A stretch of DNA of 64,000 bases from Sanghuangporus weigelae (Eukaryota > Basidiomycota > Agaricomycetes > Hymenochaetales > Hymenochaetaceae), in NCBI GenBank assembly GCA_033182465.1, contig CP137326.1, positions 496,001 to 560,000 of the forward strand, given 5' to 3'. Below are positions 44,693 through 55,856 of this stretch, piece by piece; the first letter of the stretch is position 1, and each line of letters starts with the position of its first letter. The notes under the pieces were generated by a model. That model ran no database searches and was not told the DNA's origin. It saw only the letters and a list, made by a program, of their open reading frames with translations. The position numbers were made by a program, and so were the translations under genes.

Positions 44693-47390
44693 ATGGCTTC
44701 CATAACACCACGCATGTCGACCCTACTTGCAGAGGATTACTTCGAGGACGTACTTGGAAACGATGATGATGCCGAGGGTCAAGAGATGGATAGAAGGACA
44801 CCTCTTGACCGGACAATAGATCGTATTGGAATGGGTACGTCCCGTTCGCCGCCCTTGGGTTATTGGCGAGACTGAGAGTGCCGCGTGCAGGAACTTATCA
44901 GTGGGCATTGCTCGCCTTGTGTGGTTTCGGTAAGTGTTCTTATCAATCTTCGAATGTCGACTAGTATCGACTTATCCCATGTTCCCTAGGCTGGCTAGCA
45001 GATAATGTTGGTAAGCTTGCAGGCGTACCGATACAGAGCATAACATTACACGACAGATGTGGATACAAACTATCGCAATCATTCTACCCAGAGTCCAACA
45101 ACACTTTGATGGTAAGGGATACACTGTCTCGTCCCAACTTATTCTAACAGAAACTCTAGTGCCAGATGGCAATATTGGATACCTTTCTTCATCCATGTTT
45201 GCTGGAATGATGATTGGTGCCGTGGGATGGGGTTCATGTAGGACTTTGTTATTCTTCAAACTGTTGTCAAGCTCACAGCCTTCGCAAAGGTTCCGACTTA
45301 CTCGGTCGAAGCACCGCGTTCAACCTCACGTTGTTCTTTACTGCTCTTTTTGGCCTCGCGGCGAGTTACGCACCTTCATTCTCAATACTGTGCATAGCTT
45401 TATTCTTCCTTGGAACATCCGTCGGCGTGAGTTGAAATACCCAAGAAATATCCGGGCTATCTAATGATTAAAATAGGGTTCCATGCCGACGGATGGTACG
45501 CTTCTGCTAGAACATATGCCGAAAGGAAAGCAATATCTAGTCACAGCGCTTTCTGTTTTCTTCTCCTTCGGTTCAGTGCTTTCCGCTGTAATGGGAATCA
45601 TAATCATTCCCGGACATTCATGTCCATCCAAAACAGAAGCTGCCCCGCCTTGCGATGTCGAGACGATGAACAGGGGCTGGCAATACTTGCTTATCGCTAT
45701 TGGTCTAATCGTACGTAATCAAGATCATTCAAGTGCTGACTTCACCTAATTTTACTCTGATTTACGTAGACCTTATCATTCTTTCTGGCGCGAATCGTGT
45801 TCTTCCGATTGCACGAGTCTCCACGGTACCTTGTTCATGCCGGAAGGCACGAAGAAGCGCTAGTGAACCTCCGAAAAATATCTCGTTATAATGGATCCGA
45901 ACTATCCTTGGCTTTAGAAGACGTGCACGATCACCATACCGTAGAGGAGCCTCAAAGCGAAGAACAAGCACCTTTCATCCCTCGAAATGCTGGACGCGCA
46001 AGGGCGGATGTCAGAGCTGTATTTGATGCCGATGCTAATGAAGAACGACAACTTGAATCGTCAAGTGAGAGAGAGCCACTTGCTTCCGATAATCCGACCA
46101 GCACACCTAAGCCTTCGTCACCCTTCCCAGAAAGAACTCGCTATGATTCGACTGGATCATCTGATGTTCCGCTGGATTCACATAGTTTTGTGACTCCGGT
46201 ATCGGAGATCCCTCCGCGATTAGACATCGAAGCGTATCCTCCTAATAACACTCGTTCTCCGGAGGTTAAGGAGGAAGAAAGCCCCATATCTTCTCGTAAT
46301 GAACGACCTTCCGTTCGAAGGCATTCACGACGTTCCAGCTTCTATGAAGCAAAAGCGAAGGTATACTGGGCTTTGCCTCGCCGAGTTCGCAAGCCGCTTT
46401 GGGCGTGGTTGGACAAGCTCAGTGTCGTGCTGGGACCCGAATGGCGATATACGACGTTGTTGGTCTGGGCGATGTGGTGTTCTATGTCTCTCGGTGAGTC
46501 TCATTCGTGTAGAGATGATGTGTCTTTTGACTGTCTGTTTCATCAGCGTATACGATGTTTAATGTGTTTCTGCCTAAAATGCTGGAGATGAATACTGGTG
46601 ACCGAACCGACGAATCTCCGAAATCACTTGAGGAAACAATGTGGGACGTGGTGATATTCACCGTTGGAGGATGTCCTGGCGCTCTCGTGCGTTGTCCACC
46701 GATATATTCCGTCTTTCATCCTCATAATAGATAACACATAGATTGGCGCGTATATGATTGAGTCGTCTTTTGGAAGGAGATGGTCGCTTGCTGGCAGTAC
46801 TTTTGTGACTGCCGCATTTTGCGTTCTCTTCACTTACTCCGAGAGCTCATTCTTTGTGCGAGTCACCACGATTGGCATCAGTCTGAGTTCAACGGTATGT
46901 CTGAATGGTACCCGGTCTCACGTCCGTTTCTGACCCACTTTTTTTGTAGACGATGTGGGCAGTTTTGTACGGGTAAGCGATCGTAATACCAAGCCGATCA
47001 ACATATACTAATTGATGTTAAAAGCTGGACACCAGAGATATTTGACACTGCAGGCGAGTTTTCCTTTAACTACGAGTTGTGTGTGACGAATTTCTCATAA
47101 CGTCAAATAGTACGAGGAACGGCGACGGGGACAGCGTCTGCCTTATCGCGAATGTACGTATAACTTTTTTCTTTTCAATACCCTCAAGGTCTCGTCTGAT
47201 GTTGTGTATCTTATTAAGCGGTGGAATGATAGCTCCAGTTCTAGGAGGAGCACTCCTCGTCATCTCGCGCTCTCTTCCGGTCTACACGAGTGTCGTTGTG
47301 TTTGTTATCGCCGGACTTTGTACTTTGATGTTACGTGTAGAAGAAGAAGATCGGCAGAGAGGAGACGGCGCGGCGGGTCTTGCGCATTAA
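44693..47390 (+). CDS. MFS transporter, SV2-like, with long central loop
   Basis: The start MASITPRMSTLLAEDYFEDV is acidic and cytosolic. Hydrophobic segments follow: YQWALLALCGFGWLADN, QTIAIILPRVQQHF, IGYLSSSMFAGMMIGAVGWG, LTLFFTALFGLAASYAPSFS, the GTSVGGSMPTDGTLLLEHMP block, and WQYLLIAIGLI. The loop after helix 6 (about 45830-46370) is unusually long, near 190 residues, acidic then Ser-rich with RRHSRRSSF. The second half has TTLLVWAMWCSMSLAYTMFN, VVIFTVGGCPGAL, GAYMIESSFGRRWS, TTMWAVLYGWTPEIFDTAVR with GTATGTASALSRIGG, and a last helix. The D.GR-type loop and the GTA.G...R.G block match the SV2/metabolite:H+ symporter group. The substrate is not evident, but organic anions or sugars are likely for the group. 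The gene has at least eleven introns. Confidence 0.82.
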
Positions 47391-48204
47391 AATGGCTTGT
47401 TAGATGAGTTGCCATCGCTGTGGCTGTTTAGATGAATTTCTTGAACGATTGCAATGCGTGTATATATTACGTGTAATCGCAATGTTAGTTAAAAGGGTAT
47501 CTTGGTACCTACGTTCAAGTTGCTTGCATCCGAACCGCCTTCTCGATGCCAAACCGTCAGTCCAGTGTCCGCAGAAGCCAGAGCGACATGCTACTAATAA
47601 CGCAAGCTGCCATCTCAGCCCTAGAACCATCTTATAAATCAAACACCATTGGTACAAGTCATTGCCGTAAGGAAGAGTAGTCGAGGGGGCTTTTGAACTT
47701 GAGCCTCCAACACCGCACGAAATACAAAGTTTAAATGAAATTATAATACTAGACTAGTAGTAACGTGTAAGCCTGTCGACATTTCACACAAACTCGATAT
47801 TCCTACACAAGTACTATATGTACAACGCGGTAAAGAGGACACTGTGTACAGTAATAATACAGACAAATGTACATCATCATCTCGGGGATTTTCAGTGATT
47901 GCTGCCAAGTGGTTGATTGGCGTATGTGCGATGAGCGGATGATGGTTGAGTAAAGTCCGAGGTCAAAAGCCTGAAAGAGAAAAGTCCGTATTTTTTGCGT
48001 GACGTGGAAGAAAAAATCCAACGTGCGAAGTGAGGATGAATGTCCGTGGATAGTCCGTGATAGTGATAATCATTCGTTTTTGCAATCATCATGAGAAGAG
48101 TCGTTCAATAGGGGTGCTCGTCACAACGTCAGAGTGAGGACCTAGACCCTCGTCAAGCCTACATGCCGAAATGACCTGGCTTGGTCTAAGGGGAGAAAGG
48201 CCTC
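47391..48204. other. Convergent intergenic region
   Basis: About 810 bases between the MFS and KNH-like 3' ends, AT-rich around 47700-47900. No gene, tRNA or repeat was found on reading both strands. Confidence 0.45.
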
Positions 48205-48736
48205 TCATGCAGCCACGATTTCGAACTCAGGACTGAAGTTGCCGGAGTCGCCGAAAACTAGTTCAGGTGTCAGAATCAACCAGTCAGTTGTCTTGCTTCC
48301 TATCAAAATGAAAGTTAAGAATATGAGTACTTACGGACTATTTGGTATCCGAAGTCAGGTTCGACATCGGGTACGGTGATCTCCACGGATCCGTCTGTAA
48401 GATTGAACCCATCCACAAGGACGTCCGCTGCAATGGTCACAATCAATCAGTCACAGAGAAGGAGTGAGGTGAAAGGAGACAAGACGTACGTGAAGTGAGT
48501 CCATCCTTACGCAGCTGAATGAAGCCGATAGGATTAGTAACCTGGTCGGGCTTTGTCGACGTGTCCCAGGTGACGTTGACGAGACTGCCGATCGTCCAGA
48601 TGGTGCCCTCAGTGGGACTTGTGATAGGCGGAACCCAGACGTCTCGGCGGTCGACGGGCAGGGCACTGACGAGCGAGACGAGAGTGATGACAAAGGAGAA
48701 GAAGAGGAAGTAGATGCGCGACATTGAGGAGATCAT
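48205..48736 (-). CDS. Small secreted Kre9/KNH1-like protein 2
   Basis: Three exons (48490-48736, 48335-48427, 48205-48257) give 130 residues, or 126 if the second ATG at 48724 is used. The signal peptide is YFLFFSFVITLVSLVSA. The mature part reads DRRDVWVPPITSPTEGTIWT, VNVTWDTSTKPDQVTNPIGF, DVLVDGFNLTDGSVEITVPD and YQIVLFGDSGNFSPEFEIV. This is the Kre9/KNH N-terminal fold in its minimal secreted form. It shares intron positions, intron phase and a 93-nt middle exon with the copy at 39430-39965. The frame is open upstream to 49159, but that extension crosses the TATA element and lacks sense. Role in the cell wall is inferred from the family only. Confidence 0.83.
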
Positions 48737-49399
48737 CGTGTTAGCGGTGGTCGCAGTCGTGAGTGGTCGTAAACAGAAGGTAAGGTAAGAGTGACTTGAC
48801 TTGAGAGAGTACGGAGTGAAGTCCGATGAGCAGAGACGGACCAAGTCTCGAGTGCTTATATAGAGCTCCATGAAATGCGCAGGTGCATCGCATGACCATG
48901 ACACAGACTTCTCGAAATTTCCGACGACCGGCGCTTTCCGCCCGAAAACATACTGAATGCTCTGACAAAACAGAAAGCGGTCACACAGAATTAAGAGTGT
49001 CTCAGGTCTGCTTGCGTGCTCAGTGCCGCGGTGGTATGCCACAGGACCATAGCCCTGCGCAAAGTGGCACTGAAGCACATCAGGTCGTGTCTGGTGCCCT
49101 TCTTTCACAGCTTCTTGATTCGAGCCCTTCTGTAACCGAGCCCAGATAGCACAGCACAAGAAGCACTTCGGCCAGGTTTGCCAGCTCAGATCAATTGGGG
49201 CGCATCAACGAAATTTCAAAGACGACGGGTTGGAGAGCAAGAGAAAGACGAGAGCATCACGAGAATGGTCCCCTCACCGATTTTTGCTCCATTTGTAGTT
49301 TATTGCCACTTTTGGATGATCGGCGCCTGATCCATCCAAGGATCCGCGTTCAAGCAAGAAACGTGCATCCCGCCATTTCGCTGCATTGCGTCTCCGACC
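48737..49399. other. Divergent intergenic region, KNH-like and NPP genes
   Basis: About 660 bases holding two promoters. Apart from the TATA element below nothing is recognisable; open frames across it are shadows. Confidence 0.45.
48856..48862 (-). promoter_or_regulatory. TATA box of KNH-like gene 2
   Basis: Read on the minus strand the element is TATATAA, 120 bases upstream of the ATG at 48736, mirroring the paralog's promoter. Confidence 0.55.
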
Positions 49400-51761
49400 A
49401 TGGCTCAGCCGCCGAGCTCTCTGCCAGTATACTCAAAGGGCTCAAGACCACCAGTAAAACATAATGGAGATAACGACGCCGATGAACTTGAGCTCAGAGG
49501 ACTACTCTCGGGTGTGCAAAACACCCGTAAACCAGACACGAACAGCAAGCGTAGACTCGGGCTCTTCGTGGAGTGGTTTGAGAATACCGAACCATGGAGT
49601 CGCAAGCATATGGCGCTCGTCGCGGGAATCTTGATAACTCTTCTTCTTGGCGCGGCGCTCGTACCTCGAGACCTGTTTTCGTGTCGTTCTTGCAGAAAGA
49701 ACACACATCCAAACTCGAAGTTCGTCGGGACTGAATTGCGGTCGAACGGCACGCACGATTTCAAAAGAACTGTTTTAATTGTATCTATTGATGGATTGAG
49801 GTGGGTAGCTCTTCTTCCGCATTCTATTCTACAAGCCCACACGGTGTCCCAGAGCGGATTACCTCGACCGCGGTCTCACGCCGCACCTTTTGGACATCAG
49901 CAAGAAAGGCCTCCGAGCGAAGTACATGAAACCCATCTTTCCCGTATGTTTTTCCACGCTCTTTCACTTTAGTCCGATGCTGACTGAACTTCGTACATAT
50001 GCTGTGCGTTTTGTCGTAGACATTGACATTCCCGTAAGTCCTATTTCCGATTCCTGGCGAGAGACGCTCCGCTGACGATGACGTGTAGAAACCACTGGGC
50101 TTTAATGTAAATATCATATCTGTCTTAGTGGTGCCGGACTTTAGGTGCTCATATTCGTCCATAGGACGGGGTTGTACGCCGAATCACATGGGATAGTGGC
50201 AAACGTACGTCCGCCACATGTCTTCACATCATTTCGGTCAGTACTTACTAATTTCATATCTTCTATTGTTCAGAACTTTTGGGATCCCCAATCTCAGTCT
50301 GAATTCCATTACAACAAGGAGAGCTCTACATGGAATCCTACCTGGTGGTTCGGTGAGCCGGTGAGATTTGACTCGGGATCTTGAGAAGCAACGGAAGGAT
50401 AGACACTCATTTTGTTATGCATGTGTAGATGTGGGAAAGTACAAAACGTGCAAATGTCATTTCAGCGAACCTGATGTGGTAAGTTGTGATATCGGATTTC
50501 ATGAAGGCTACTGGCTGAGAAAGCTTAGGCCCGGTCCGCCGAAGACGATGTCGGGAGTTTCACCGACGTACTTCGTACCTTGGAGAGTTAGCTATGTTTA
50601 CCTTATGGCATTTCGCATTGTTTGACATGGTCATTTCGTTCAGGACAAAGTGCCTCTGAAGGAGAAACTCGACCAAATTATGCGGTGGATCGACATGCCT
50701 TTGGATAATCGGCCTCAGCTCATCATGGGTAAGCCTAATAAAACCTCATCATAAATGTGCTCATACTGAGATGTCACTCACTTGCAGCTTACGAACCGTC
50801 TTTGGACCAGGCCGGTCATCTCAAGGGACCAAACTCGAAGCTCGTGAATGTACGTAGTGATCTTCATGAATCCGAACGTGCTGATGGAATTCATTTATTC
50901 TCAGGAAACGTTAGAATACGTTGACAAGTTTGCGAAAGATCTGCATCTAGAACTCGTAGCTCGGAACCTTACGGACATTGTCGACGTCATTTTTGTTAGT
51001 GACCATGGCATGACGGATACAAGCCACCCAGAGTTAGTATATCTTGATGACATCCTCGGTGACGAAGGGTATTCATACATCGAGCATGAGGACGGTGAGC
51101 ATCCCAAACTCTTCTCTTGTTATCTTCCTTTAAGGATCTGAAACTCTTCGTTTCGCTTCCTAGGATGGCCGAGCAAAGGTTTCAGGTTCTCTAGCAAATG
51201 TAACGTAACCCACTACTTGGACATCCTGCTCAAAGCGGCCGACGAAAATCCGGAGAAGTTCGATGTATACACGCGCGAGACGATGCCGGAGCGATATCAC
51301 TTTTCCAATAACTACCGAATCGCGCCTGTTTATGTCGTGCCGAAGATCGGCTATGCGCTAACTACGAGGGCAGAGGGCGATGATGGCTTGTCTAAAGGAG
51401 TGCGTTTCTTTCCAGTTGAATTCAGGTGTAATGAATTGACGGAGGTGATTTGCAGAATCATGGATACGACAACGAAGAGCCCTCGATGCGCGCAATGTTC
51501 GTCGCTCACGGTCCATTTTCGACAAACATCAAGGACGTTCACACCAAACGCTCTGCCGCCGAGTCATGGAGCTTATCACTGCTCAGACGATCCCCCAGGA
51601 AAAATCCACCGCCAGGCTGGCACTCTATCGATGACTCTGCGTATGTCATGGAAGGGTTCGAGAATGTTCAGATTTATGGACTAGTTATGAAACTTCTTGG
51701 TTTGGAAGGGTGGTCGGCGAGGAATAATGCGACGAAGGGTTTTTGGGATAAGTACTTTTAG
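49400..51761 (+). CDS. NPP1: Type II membrane nucleotide pyrophosphatase/phosphodiesterase
   Basis: A cytosolic arm of 70 residues is followed by one membrane helix (MALVAGILITLLLGAALVP, residues 71-89), so the catalytic part faces the lumen or the outside. The metal-binding strand KRTVLIVSIDGLR and the nucleophile motif TLTFPNHWALM with TGLYAESHGIVAN match ecto-nucleotide pyrophosphatases; the Thr in TFPNH is the catalytic residue. Other blocks are WWFGEPMWESTKRANVISAN, WPGPPK, MAYEPSLDQAGHLKGPNS, VIFVSDHGMTDTSHPELVYL and GNHGYDNEEPSMRAMFVAHG. All metal ligands I would expect (D, T, D, H, D-H, H) have counterparts. Yeast Npp1 and Npp2 hydrolyse extracellular nucleotides during phosphate scavenging. 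About nine introns; two split the nucleophile motif. Confidence 0.9.
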
Positions 51762-52043
51762 AAGCGAGTTTGGACGCTCCGCATTGTTTTGCCACTTCGG
51801 TGCTATGCAATTTTTGTATTATAACATCTCATGTATTTATTTTACGCTTCGACTTCGAGTAATCTCTAATCCCTGAACCTAATTGAAGTCACATGATGAC
51901 ATATTTTCTGGGCAGTGTATTGTGTAGTGCGGCAGTGCCTGGTAATACAGCTTACAACAAGTTCGGACTGCGTACGTCTGATCTTTCATCGTCTCAACTT
52001 CATCTTCATCCACAACTGCGACGAGTCATTTCTTTAAGCCGGG

Positions 52044-53196
52044 ATGTCGATGCTTGATAAGTTCAGGAAAGGCGCGCAAAAGGTGTTGTTCTCCAGCCTT
52101 TCTTTATGTTTCATTTCATCTAACAACCCTTGGTTGCTGCGGAATTCGAATCAAAAAGGCCGGGATGCAGGCGTCGGCGTTCATGAACCAAGCAGGGAAC
52201 AAAGTCGCCTCGGAGTCGAGGAGCTTTGCGCAGGGCTTCAGTCTACCCGGGGAGGCGGAGAAGGCGGCAAAGATTTTGCAGAGTTTCCTTGGTACGTGGT
52301 CTTCATAGCTTTGTATGTAGTGATGCGTGTATTGATGTGCTTGCGACACGACAGCGGACCCGGGGAACCCTGAGTCTGCTCTGAACGCGATTCCAAAGGC
52401 TGTCTTACAGCGAGCACGGGGTACGTATTGTAATATAGCATACATCTCAAACAACAAATCATCTCACATTGTATCACACAGGCCTCGCCATATTCCAAGT
52501 GATCAAAGCCGGGTTCGTCTTCTCCGGAAAAGCAGGGTCAGGACTCGTCATCGCCCGGCTCCCCGACGGCTCATGGTCCGCGCCCTCCTGCATCGCGACG
52601 GGCGGCGTCGGGTGGGGCCTCCAAGTCGGTGCGGACATCACTGATTTTGTTGTGGTGCTGAACAGCGAGGACGCTGTGCGCGCGTTCTCGATGGGCGGGA
52701 ACGTCACGATCGGGGGGAACATTAGCGCTGCGGCGGGCCCTATTGGGACGGGTGGGAGCGTGCAGGCGAGCCTTGCCCATCCTGCGCCGATGTTCTCGTA
52801 TTCGAAGTCGAAGGGTTCGTCATTTTATGCCTGTTTCCGTTGGTATCAGATGAAATGCTAATGACGGATCCTGTTCTTTTGATGCTTTGGTGCACCACAG
52901 GTCTATTCGCCGGCCTCTCGCTCGAAGGAACGGCCCTCATCGAACGCAAGGACGCCAATCGTGACTTCTACGGCTCTGCCATCCCCGCTCGCATGATCCT
53001 CGGCGGACAAGTCCCTCCCCCGGAAGTAGCCTCGCGGTTGTACGAGATCATTGAAGCAGCCGAGGGTCTGGACGAGACTGGCTTGCCGGGCGAGGCGTAC
53101 GTCCCGTCTGAGACGGGCGATCATCTACCTGTGAGCCCGCAGACGACGAGCGCGGGCCAGACGGTGTTTGATGCGGATCGTCAGGGGTATCACTGA
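52044..53196 (+). CDS. SYLF-domain (Ysc84-like) lipid/actin-binding protein
   Basis: The short first exon (MSMLDKFRKGAQK) joins AGMQASAFMNQAGNKVASES across an intron. The SYLF domain follows: KAAKILQSFL, ADPGNPESALNAIPKAVLQR, ARGLAIFQVIKAGFVFSGKA, GSGLVIARLPDGSWSAPSCI, GVGWGLQVGADITDFVVVLN, and FSYSKSKGLFAGLSLEGTAL with IERKDANRDFYG. The last block and the G-rich strands are characteristic of Ysc84/SH3YL1 proteins, which bind phosphoinositides and actin at endocytic patches. Unlike yeast Ysc84, no SH3 domain follows; the protein stops soon after with a polar tail, at about 295 residues. Such SH3-less members are common in basidiomycetes. Sequence in the domain exons is notably GC-rich. Confidence 0.9.
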
Positions 53197-54124
53197 AGGG
53201 GCTTTTGCTTTTTGTCCGAAAGTTAGGAAGAATGAAAAGCGAAACAGGTAGTTGAATCGGTCGGTTGGATGATGATAGGTGCTTTGTTCGTATTTGATGA
53301 ATTGATGAACTGCAGTTGGCCACTAGCTTCTTTCTATAAGTCTCACTGATGCTCCTTTATACCTTCTCTTTAACTCTTCATTCTTCTCTCTGAGCTTTGT
53401 AAGATGTACCAATATTTAATGTCAACGTTTCTTATCTTGAATTATGAATTGCTTGCTTATAAGATCCGCGGAAAGTATAACGGATCGACGTCATATTGCA
53501 TGAGTGAGTACTTGTTAGTCCAAAACTGAGAAGAGTCTCGTGCAAGAATGCCAGTTTGCTCCATTGAATGCACAGTTCTCTAGAATTCTACAGGTACGAC
53601 AGTCGAATGAAAGTGGCAGAAAGCGACTCAGACATCAGCAATTTGAATGTTGGTTATCAAGAAATGCAATTCTTGAGTATTAGCGTTGAATGCCAAATAT
53701 GTTGGCGTGCATACAATCCTGTTATTGCCATCAACTGACATGGAATCCCTGAATCCCTCGTTCGGTAGTGCGGTGTCAATCGCATACCATATGTATCCCA
53801 CTTCGCAGCGTAACAAACCTACTTTGGAAAGATCCCTCCGAAATTTTGATGGTAGGGTCACCTTGCTCAGTAGTTCTGAAGTGCTTTCCGATTCTGTTGA
53901 CACGACAAAGTCTTGTGTCTAATCCCAAAAGCAGATTCCTCGTGCTTTTTGCAAGCGCAAATTGTCAATCTGCGGAGGATGAAATGCGACCTTTTGGATT
54001 TTTCTTAATTATTTCGTATTTGCATTTCTGCATACTTGTATCGAGGTAAATAAATCTATTGAATGGCAAAGATTATTCTTTCAGAAGCCAGAGATACACG
54101 AATGATGGAATCAGAGTACCTATC
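53197..54124. other. Convergent intergenic region with a possible orphan exon
   Basis: About 930 bases between the SYLF and gelsolin 3' ends. A minus-strand frame at 53628-53903 (about 91 codons) has protein-like composition and an AG acceptor-like site at its start, but no ATG and no known domain. It is discussed under findings. Confidence 0.4.
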
Positions 54125-55562
54125 TTATTCCTTCTTCTTGTCTTCCTGCTTCAGTATTTCCAGAAACGCGTCGGTCTCTGAGCCTTCTTTGATCCTTATA
54201 ATAGGAGTCGCAGGATCAATAACCGAATCACCTGAATCGCTTTGCTTCTCATAAAGGTACTTTTGTGCATATCGCAAAGAAAGGCGGTTTTCTGCTAGGG
54301 ATGCGTCGCGTCCGATCCAGACGTAAACTGCAGGAGATTGGGATGCAGGAAATTGAGAAGCATCCACAAGGAATGCATCGGAGGACGAAAGCACCGAAAG
54401 ACTCGGTGGGTCCGTTACGCGAGAGAACTCGATAGTTCCAGATGCGTCTGAAATGCGAAATATGGATGGAGTCGGTCGCGCATTGCTTGCTGTGGGGCGA
54501 ACTTCACGCTGAGGGAATTCCTCAGCGTCTAGCATGGACAGAAATGAACCTGCACCAGAACCACGTTCATCTGCGCAACCAAAAGCGTCAGAATTCATGA
54601 ACGTAATAGTAAACTAGTAATCGTACCGTAAACATTCGGTCTGTATTGTCCAGGTCTACTATCTGCGATGCTTCGAGCGAAATCGGCCGCCATGAATCTC
54701 TCCTTCCCCGAAGCGCCAGCTGTATTATATTGCAGTACCTTATTTCCTAGATCCAGAACAAACACATCCCCTTTGACGAGACTCTGGACTTCGGAGGGTA
54801 CATCGCGGATAGATATATTTGTCTTCACGGTTGCACCTGGACCACGGTGCGTAGACGCAGTGATCCGGTATAGGCGCTTCGTCTCGAGCGGCGGTGGATC
54901 AGTGACATGATGGAATCCCGTTGAAACACCGCCTTGCAAGATGGTGAGTTTTGGAAAGTATGACAGGAAGTGGTTTGATTCATATCCTTGTACCTCACGA
55001 TACTCTACTGGCTGACCATGGAGATCTATTGGAAAGGATTAACATCTATCGTTCCAGAATCGATGAACTATGCAAGCTGCTTACGATCGTCAAGCTCGAC
55101 GGTCTTGTATGCTGCTGTCCCGGCCTCATCTTGAGTTGTGTTCTTCCCAAGCCAGAAATGGAGGTCATAAGCCAAAGTATCCGAATCTGGCGACTTCTTG
55201 TACGTCTTGAAAACGAAATGAGTCAGAGGAATGTCCTTAAAACAGGAACTACTGTCGAATTCATACATGCAAAACAATGTAAGAATCCCCTTCGTAAAAA
55301 GTGCCTTTCCTTTCCTCAGCCCAAGGGACTACATGGAACTTCTCAATCCTCCATATCTGGAGTCCAGGTTCCTTTCCAGCGTGCTCCCACACCGCTTCCT
55401 TGTCCCCGCCATGTTCTCGGACACGGCGCTCTAGCTATAGATACCCGATGATCAATATCTCATTCACTTCGCCGACGGAGATATGCAGCATACGTCCGAA
55501 CCAAGTAATTCAATATTCGAGTCTGTGATATCATATTTCTTGGACTCTACGAGATCCTCCAT
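54125..55562 (-). CDS. Gelsolin/severin-like actin-severing protein
   Basis: The first exon ([20 protein letters not shown]) joins [20 protein letters not shown] across an intron. The first gelsolin repeat is clear: [34 protein letters not shown], then [20 protein letters not shown] with TVELDD. Repeat two has LYRITAST and [20 protein letters not shown], and repeat three has [18 protein letters not shown] and [18 protein letters not shown] with [16 protein letters not shown]. Three repeats give about 390 residues, the size of severin and fragmin, which sever and cap actin filaments in a calcium-dependent way. Calcium-site residues (W-[LI]-G-x-D/N and D/E-E-x-G-T-A) are present in the first repeat. 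The tail is charged (QEDKKKE). Exons are separated by 50-60 nt introns. Confidence 0.9.
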
Positions 55563-55856
55563 AATCGTTGCTTTTAAGGGGCTTTGTCGTATCGATCAAA
55601 CGTCGAGATAAACACGCAGTGATGGTATCGGAGAGAACACGTGAAGGACATTCGATTTCGTGGCGGGAACACTAGGAAATAGCCGGAGTTTTATGTAAAC
55701 TTTGACAACCAACATACCCTTTCTTGAGGTCCAACCTTTCAATAAAATTCTGTGATGCAAGTGATGCAATGGGCTTAACGGAAAGTTTTGAGTCTAACCC
55801 ATGGTGATTGCCTCGTGGATTTTAGGACGCATCAACGATACTGCGAATTTTCCGGC

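Noticed and set aside
47640-47710. tRNA-like look of the GGGGCTTTTGAACTTGAGCCTCC stretch
   Set aside because: It does not fold into a cloverleaf with a proper T-loop and acceptor stem.
48737-49159. Upstream extension of KNH-like gene 2
   Set aside because: The frame is open, but the signal peptide must be at the N-terminus and the TATA element lies inside the extension.
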